Below are positions 58,561-64,000 of a stretch of DNA of 64,000 nucleotides, one piece after another; positions within the stretch are counted from its first letter, which is position 1, and every line of letters starts with the position of its first letter. The DNA is from Elymus sibiricus (lineage: Eukaryota > Streptophyta > Magnoliopsida > Poales > Poaceae), in assembly GCA_039707655.1 (NCBI GenBank), contig CM077671.1, forward strand, positions 366,384,720 through 366,448,719. Reading direction: 5' to 3'. The position numbers were made by a program, and so were the translations under genes. A model generated the notes under the pieces. The model was not told the DNA's origin, did not search any database, and saw nothing but the letters and a program-made list of their open reading frames with translations.

Positions 58561-58728
58561 TGTTGAGTATCGTGTTTATTTAGGAAACAAAAGATAGACT
58601 AGGAATTATTCTGGCTTGTCTTGTACTCCAAGTTGATCATGTACTCCTATATATATGCCCACGAGGTTCAAGCAATACATCAACCATCCATCAACTATTT
58701 CACCAAATCCCTCTCTCCCTTCTAAGCA
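58561..58728 (+). repeat. 3' LTR of small Copia-like element
   Basis: 168 bp, matching the 5' LTR with a few substitutions and one extra base near its end (CTTCTAAGCA against CTTCAAACA). Confidence 0.8.
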
Positions 58729-59778
58729 AATTCACGTCGGTGCATTTGAGCTCTGGAGTAGAAACTCCATACCCTCGTGAAACCTTCATCCTATAACTAA
58801 TTATTTCCTCATGGAAATCCTATAATTAACAATTAACCAATGTGGCAAGTCATTTAGCGCTATTGAAAGAAAGGAAAAAAATTATATAAGTTGGACGATT
58901 GACGCCTTGGATGGAATCTAGCCGGGCGCATATACGACGAGGGTGTCCCGACACAGACCATCTCCCCCATTCACTCGTCCCTCCTCCTCCGACGCATTCT
59001 CAGGCTGGACAAACGAGCCGGTGCACCCAACTTATCATGCGCATCAATGAATGTCACACACTTCCCCCTCAAAAGAGAAACACAATCGTCATGCTAAACT
59101 AAAAAAAAACCCCGGAGATTAGGAGCTCGTGTCTGTTTAGGACGATGATGATCCATCCTGCCGCAGCAGCCCCACACCCGGAGCGGAGCGCCGGCACGGG
59201 CTCCATCCACGTGCTGTCCGCACCTACCATCCCCACGTCCCCGCTTGCGTTGCGACGACCCGGCCAGCGGAACCGGACCCAACCACCCGCAGCACCCGGG
59301 CGCATGGCATTGACCCCGCGGGCGCGGGGCAGCGAAAACCCGAGGACAGAACTGACAACGACGCACGCACGGAGATACAGGGGGAGCCGGGGAAAATGGC
59401 CAAAAGTCACCGCGACGTCGCGGCGCCGGGGGCCGAAATCACCGGGACGGGAGGGAACACGAGCGAAACGCACGCACGGGTTACAGCCAGCTCACGCGCA
59501 CGCACCCCCGCCCAAGTAGAGCAATAAAAATACCAAAACCGATACCAATTTACTCCCCACCCCCGGCAGGCAACCCCACCCCACCCTTCCCCCCTTCCTC
59601 CTCCTCCTCCCCCAACCCCGCCGCCCCCAATTCGGAGGAGGCAGGGAGGAAGGCCGCCCCCCCGCCGCCCCGCCCGCCCGCCGCCGGCCGGCCGGACGGG
59701 GAGTAGTAGCTAGACTAGCCCCCGCTCCCTCCCTCCACCCATTGCGGCTCGGCCAGGGCCGCCGCCAGGGGAGCAGCG
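58729..59778 (+). promoter_or_regulatory. upstream region of ARO gene
   Basis: AT-rich to about 58900, then progressively GC-rich. A weak TATA-like AATAAAAATA lies at 59521-59530. A C/T-rich leader (59560-59700, CCTCCTCCTCCTCCC) follows up to the start codon. The layout suits a grass housekeeping-type promoter with a pyrimidine-rich 5' UTR of about 200 bases. Overlapping frames here are by-products of GC bias. Confidence 0.45.
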
Positions 59779-61707
59779 ATGGACGACCTGAAGCAGATCC
59801 TGGCGCGGCCGATCCAGCTGGCGGAGCAGGTAATCAAGTGGTCCGACGAGGCCTACACGTTCCGGCAGGACTGCATGGAGCTCAAGGCCAAGGTGGAGCG
59901 CCTCGCCGCGCTGCTCCGCCAGGCCGCCCGCGCCGACCTCTACGAGCGCCCCGCCCGCCGCATCTTCGACGACACCGAGAAGGCGCTCGACAAGGCGCTG
60001 GCGCTCGTCGACAGGTGCCGCGCGCACGGCCTCGTGCGCCGGGTCTTCACCATCATCCCCGCCGGCTCCTTCAAGAAGATGGCCAACCAGCTCGACAACT
60101 CCACCGGCGACCTCTCCTGGCTGCTCCGCGTCTCCGCCTCCTCCGCCGCCGACGGCGACGACTTCGACGCCCACATCGGCCTGCCCCCCATCGCGCAGAA
60201 CGAGCCCATCCTCTTCCTCATCTGGGAGCAGATCGCGGTGCTCTACACGGGCAACCTCGACGCCCGCGCCGACGCCGCCGCCAGCCTCGTCTCCCTCGCC
60301 CGCGACAACGACCGCTACTCCAAGCTCATCATCGAGGAGGACGGGGTGCCGCCGCTGCTCAGGCTCGTCAAGGAGGGCCGGCTCGAGGGCCAGGAGAGCG
60401 CCGCGCTCGCCATCGGGCTCCTCGGCCGCGACCCAGAGTGCGTTGAGCAGATGGTGCTCGCGGGTGCCTGCGCAGCCTTCGCCAAGGTGCTCAAGGACGC
60501 CCCCATGAAGGTGCAGGCCATGGTCGCCTGGGCCATCTCCGAGCTCGCCGCCAACCACCCCAAATGCCAGGACGCCTTCGCGCAGCACAACGCCATCCGC
60601 CTGCTCGTGGGCCACCTCGCCTTCGAGACCGTGCAGGAGCACTCCAAGTACGCCATCACCTCCAAGATGTCCATACACTCGGTCGTCATGGACAAAAAGA
60701 ACAACAACGGCATGCCCGACTTGCTCGATGCCGCCGGGGAGCATCACCATAGCACAGGGAGGCACCCTGCTGGAAATGGTTCCCAGAGCAAGAACGAGAT
60801 GCACAGTTTGGTCCAGTCCACCATGGCCTCAAAGTCCAACTCCAACGGCGGCAGCAGCAAGGGCAGCCACGGCGGCGGTGCTATCACGTCAAAGCAGCAT
60901 AATGCATCCCTGTCAGGGACGACTACAAGGGGCAGGGAGTTTGAGGACCCCGAGACAAAGGCATACATGAAGGCCAATGCCGCAAAGGCTCTGTGGCACC
61001 TCGCCAAGGGCAATGCCGCTATCTGCAAGAGCATCACCGAGTCAAGGGCTCTTCTCTGCTTTGCGGTTCTTCTGGAAAAGGGTGAAGGCGATGTGCAATA
61101 CAATTCTGCGATGGCTCTCATGGAGATCTGCAGTGTTGCCGAGCAGAACTCCGACCTGCGACGGTCAGCGTTTAAACCAACCTCTCCCGCCGCCCGTGCT
61201 GTTGTTGACCAGCTCCTACGTGTCGTCGAGAAGGCCGAGTATGATGATCTCCTGATTCCCTGCATTATCTCATTGGGCTGCCTGTCCAGAACGTTCCGTG
61301 CAACAGAGACTAGGATCATTGGTCCATTGGTGAAGCTTCTCGATGAGAGGGAAGCAGAGGTCTCCAAGGAGGCAGCAATGTCCCTTACCAAGTTTGTGTG
61401 CACGGACAATTACCTGCGCGTTGACCATTCCAAAGCGATCGTCGACGCGGGTGGCGCAAAGCATCTTGTTCAGCTCGTGTATTTCAGCGAGCAGGCGGTT
61501 CAGCTGGCAGCACTCACCCTTGTATGTTACATTGCACAGAATGTCCCAGACAGCGAGGAGTTGGCACAGGCGGAGATCCTCACGGTGCTCGAATGGGCCT
61601 CCAAACAAGCATACATGATGCAAGACCTGATGATCGAGAACTTGTTGCCAGAGGCGAAGATCAGGTTGGAGCTGTACCAATCCAGAGGCGCAAAGGGCTA
61701 CTATTAG
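59779..61707 (+). CDS. ARMADILLO REPEAT ONLY (ARO) protein
   Basis: A 642-residue protein in one exon. ARO proteins of Arabidopsis act at sites of polar growth (root hairs, trichomes, pollen tubes), where they bind ROP GTPase regulators and confine ROP signalling. Here the N-terminal helical domain (1-115, LKQILARPIQLAEQVIKWSD and RRIFDDTEKALDKAL) is followed by armadillo repeats (about 150-300). A Ser/Gly/Asn/His-rich linker comes next (about 315-385), then a second block of armadillo repeats (390-640). There are no F-box, U-box or kinase parts, which fits the repeat-only name, and the length equals that of the Arabidopsis proteins. The ATG context GCAGCGATGG is good and no earlier in-frame ATG is needed. 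GC content is very high in the first kilobase and falls towards the 3' end. Which ARO paralogue it represents cannot be told from sequence alone. Confidence 0.92.
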   Translation: MDDLKQILARPIQLAEQVIKWSDEAYTFRQDCMELKAKVERLAALLRQAARADLYERPARRIFDDTEKALDKALALVDRCRAHGLVRRVFTIIPAGSFKKMANQLDNSTGDLSWLLRVSASSAADGDDFDAHIGLPPIAQNEPILFLIWEQIAVLYTGNLDARADAAASLVSLARDNDRYSKLIIEEDGVPPLLRLVKEGRLEGQESAALAIGLLGRDPECVEQMVLAGACAAFAKVLKDAPMKVQAMVAWAISELAANHPKCQDAFAQHNAIRLLVGHLAFETVQEHSKYAITSKMSIHSVVMDKKNNNGMPDLLDAAGEHHHSTGRHPAGNGSQSKNEMHSLVQSTMASKSNSNGGSSKGSHGGGAITSKQHNASLSGTTTRGREFEDPETKAYMKANAAKALWHLAKGNAAICKSITESRALLCFAVLLEKGEGDVQYNSAMALMEICSVAEQNSDLRRSAFKPTSPAARAVVDQLLRVVEKAEYDDLLIPCIISLGCLSRTFRATETRIIGPLVKLLDEREAEVSKEAAMSLTKFVCTDNYLRVDHSKAIVDAGGAKHLVQLVYFSEQAVQLAALTLVCYIAQNVPDSEELAQAEILTVLEWASKQAYMMQDLMIENLLPEAKIRLELYQSRGAKGYY

Positions 61708-62050
61708 GTCACATGTGCTGTGGAGATGCGTGGGAGAAGAATATTAACGGTGTTCTTCTTTACAATGTCCAAGTGCTGTATATACATGGAGTGGCTTCTT
61801 TTCATACTCTGGCTGGACTTCTTTTGATCCCAAACATGGCAAACTTTGATTTACATCTTTGGTTGGGTTCTTGGTACATGGAGGTAATTTTGTTCCAGGT
61901 GTCCTGGGGGGGGGGGGGGGGGGGGGGGGGGTTTGTAGGCTCGCGCTCGTACAGAACTTGAGTTGCTTTGTGGTGGAGTAGTTTTGGGAGATTAGCATCG
62001 TGTACTCTCTTTGGTCTAAATGTTGTATCATGTATATTACATTTCACTCA
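61708..62050 (+). other. 3' untranslated region of ARO gene
   Basis: A T/G-rich region directly after the stop codon. It includes the G run at 61906-61931 and ends in AT-rich sequence (TTGTATCATGTATATTACAT, about 62021) that could serve as the poly(A) region. The exact cleavage site is unknown. Confidence 0.5.
61906..61931 (+). repeat. poly(G) tract of 26 bases
   Basis: An uninterrupted run of 26 G about 200 bases downstream of the ARO stop codon. It could form a quadruplex in RNA. The length of such runs is often uncertain in assemblies. Confidence 0.9.
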
Positions 62051-62398
62051 TCTATCAGAAAAAATTTCTTAAATCCTAGAGCCTTACATATTTCCTGCAT
62101 ATTACCTCATGGTTTGCTTGACTGCTGCTGCAAATTATGCTGCTCAGTTGGTGACTGCAGAAAAACTTTTTCGTCGTTGAGATGCAATAGAGAGGCTGCA
62201 GCAGAGATTAATTTTCTAATGGATGGATGATCAATGTCCCAGGTACATGCTTCCATCTTTATAGCATATCTTCAGAATTGTTTCCTTTTCTTCCTTACGC
62301 ACATATTCTCTCGGTGCTGGTCAATCTATTTTTTGATATCTGAATATTGATCTCTAGGTGTGTAGCCAGTTTGATTTCCGAATCACTTATTGAATCCT
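62051..62398. other. unassigned DNA between ARO and LINE fragment
   Basis: AT-rich, no frame above 80 codons, no recognised repeat. It may include an alternative, longer 3' end of the ARO transcript. Confidence 0.3.
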
Positions 62399-63380
62399 TT
62401 TTTTTTTGGAGCAAAAGAGGGGCCTCCCTCCCCTCTGATTTCATATAAAGAAATCATATGGTCTTGTTTCAGACTACTACTACCCGCCAAAAAACCCCGC
62501 AAGAACCAACAACCAACATCCAGGAGTAGCTCTATTACAAAAATGGAGGTACGATGACCTACCAGCTCACAACATGAACATAACATGATCCAGGACCAGA
62601 GGCCAGACAAGGCTGGAAACCCTCCAACAGAAATAAACTGACTCTGAGAACAAACCAATGTAACGAAGCTAAACGACACAGGGACCAGGTAAGCAAGCGG
62701 GAGAAGCGGCAGCTTTCATCAGGGCACCAACTCAGGAAACTATAGGATCTCCATCTGTCAGCCACCAATCTAAAGAACTCTGGGCCTCCACCCTTGCGAC
62801 GCCCTGTAGACTTCATTTGCTACTCGCTTGACTAACTTTGTTCCCAGCTTCAGCAACCTTGTTTCTGGCTCCTTCGTCTGCAAAATTGACCAATTTGCAA
62901 TCCACGAACACATCAGCCTCACAAGGATTAAATGATTAGTGATAGTTTTTCTTTCAAATATAATGTCATTTCTACATCTCCAGATAGTTCAAAACATAGC
63001 AGCAGGACCAACCAAAACAAGTTTCTCATCATGTTTAGGGAACAATCTGATCCATCTACCCAAGCAATCTATGAGACAATCATGAGTAGAATTTAGATCA
63101 AAAGCACATATCATCATCAGGCTCCACATCAACCTAGCAGCCGAACAAGTAAAGCACAAATCCTGATCACAAAAGACACAATTCTTATTACCTTTCCAGC
63201 CCCTTCTAAGAAAATTACTTTTAGTTAAAATGCCTTTTCTAGTCATGAGCCACATAAAGACTTTGATCTTAGATGGGATGAAGGACTTGTTGGTATGAAT
63301 TTTGGAGTTATTTTCCTCTAGGAAATACGCACGATGGCTGTTTAACTGTTTATATGTCTGCTTTTGCATGTCTACACAAA
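62399..63380 (-). pseudogene. LINE 3' fragment, minus strand
   Basis: The T run at 62399-62408 is the poly(A) tail of a minus-strand LINE. Next to it, GGAGCAAAAGAGGGGCCTCC is a common Triticeae LINE 3' end. Reading upstream (63369-62989), the ORF2 zinc-binding region is recognisable (PSKIKVFMWLMTRKGILTKS, GWKGNKNCVFCDQD). The segment after it joins directly to CFTCSAARLMW, so the middle of the Cys/His motif is deleted. Further stops and frame changes follow towards 62700. It is a 5'-truncated, dead copy whose upstream boundary is near 63380. Confidence 0.78.
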
Positions 63381-63562
63381 TATACCAGTTCTTGTACGAA
63401 CCCTATCATTGTGGATGGAATGCTGGTGAACAAATCCTGTGTGGTTCAGAAAGTCTTGTATCTTCCGTTCATGGCTCACACCCTCCACATCATTTCAGGA
63501 ATGGAAGGACTTGTGTGATTTTTGGTGCACAGTGCATTAATAGTGGCTTCGATCCAGACCTT

Positions 63563-63582
63563 CCATCCATCCATCCATCCAT
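63563..63582 (+). repeat. (CCAT)n microsatellite
   Basis: About five units of CCAT in a row. A second, shorter run of four units is at 63682-63698. Both are preceded by similar TTTTTGGTGCA-like sequence, suggesting a local duplication. Confidence 0.8.
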
Positions 63583-63698
63583 GTGGATGCGCTGTGATCT
63601 AACCAGCTGATCTTTGTAGTTTTCCTATCATCGACCATGATCCATGTTCAGGTATGAATATCGCTGTTGTCATTTTTGGTGCATCCATCCATCCATCC

Positions 63699-64000
63699 TG
63701 TTTGGATCTCGGGCTGGTTCCATGATTCGACTCCCCTGTTTCCTCTCCCCAGCGGGCAGGTCAGGTCACGTCGATCAGGCCCCCTTCCGTTCTCTGCACA
63801 ATAACAGCCATGGGCGGTCCTCCCGCCTTGCCTTTTCTAACCAATGACTCCATTTTCAGCAGCAGCCAGGAACTGAATTTTGCAGGCGGTGTGATCGGTC
63901 ACCATGTGGAGCTCCTTTTCCCCGTGGTCCGGTTGTACTGCGTATTTATATTCAGCTGAAGGACCATGGTTTTTTTCCCCAAGTCTGAACGGTAAGCACC
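63699..64000. other. unassigned DNA at window end
   Basis: No gene or classified repeat is visible. Sequence continues beyond the window. Confidence 0.3.

Larger units (their letters stand above)
56204..58728 (+). mobile_element. small non-autonomous Copia-like element (SMART/TRIM type)
   Basis: Two short LTRs (56204-56370 and 58561-58728) with nearly identical TGTTGAGTATCGTGTTTA starts, a primer-binding-like TGGTATCTGCCG at 56371 (partly matching TGGTATCAGAGC) and a purine tract GCGGGGGGA just before the 3' LTR. The 2.2-kb inside is very GC-rich, without gag or pol motifs, and contains three tandem arrays. Frames of 223 and 276 codons (56578-57249, 57450-58280) are Ala/Pro/Arg/Ser-rich and probably spurious. 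Flanking 5-mers do not match. Instead AAATTCACGT occurs shortly before the 5' LTR and directly after the 3' LTR. Confidence 0.75.

Noticed and set aside
59710..60804. 364-codon minus-strand frame
   Set aside because: It is exactly antisense to the high-GC first half of the ARO gene and reads as Val/Glu/Gly-rich low-complexity sequence, a known shadow effect.
60804..60920. Possible intron in the ARO gene at the Ser/Gly/His linker
   Set aside because: The frame is open throughout and the armadillo blocks on both sides are in the same phase, so no splice is needed.
1..64000. tRNA, rRNA or CRISPR features
   Set aside because: No cloverleaf, ribosomal motif or spaced direct-repeat array was seen; the only tRNA-like segment is the head of the Au SINE.

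Overview
The window is nuclear DNA from a grass, most likely a Triticeae species (wheat, Aegilops or barley group). The reasons are densely nested transposable elements, a copy of the Angela/WIS/BARE1 Copia family, Caspar-like CACTA DNA, an Au-type SINE, Harbinger-type MITEs, and a single-exon gene with the strong 5'-to-3' GC decline typical of grasses. No bacterial, viral-particle or CRISPR content is visible. The species assignment is inference from repeat families.

Layout. 1-19573 is CACTA (En/Spm) DNA on the minus strand, carrying a broken TNP2-type transposase (14918-18214), a coiled-coil/membrane exon, a 337-bp tandem array and CCGGGACTAA subterminal hairpins. It is split by an 11.0-kb non-coding LTR retrotransposon of LARD type (1381-12383, minus strand, LTRs about 3.96 kb, target duplication CCTTT). 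19602-33172 is a single long LTR (about 4.6 kb once its insertion is removed) whose layout resembles the LARD LTRs. It holds a foldback MITE and a nearly intact 9-kb Angela-like Copia element (22802-31759, target duplication GTTAG). 33516-42811 is a receptor-like protein (LRR) gene that has lost its 5' end and is split by a 7.4-kb L1-type LINE (34595-42035, target duplication AATACCT).

42812-59778 is gene-poor DNA. It contains Stowaway pieces, an inverted GACTAGTC-rich structure, a hAT-derived gene with an open two-exon reading frame (46183-48370, minus), two TTA/TAA-flanked Harbinger-type MITEs with an Au SINE between them, a decayed LINE 3' end, and a 2.5-kb non-autonomous Copia-like element with very short LTRs and GC-rich tandem arrays. 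59779-61707 is the clearest host gene, an ARMADILLO REPEAT ONLY (ARO) protein. It is followed by a 3' region with a 26-base G run and another LINE 3' fragment on the minus strand.

The genes do not form an operon or pathway. The window records successive insertions: LARD into CACTA, Angela into a LARD-like LTR, and LINE into an RLP gene. The likely functional host content is the ARO gene, perhaps also the hAT-derived gene. I found no convincing new multi-gene system. The items most worth following up are the zinc-finger-less hAT-derived gene, the two collinear long-LTR families with GC-rich leaders, and the two divergent promoter-like regions around the CACTA hairpin block.
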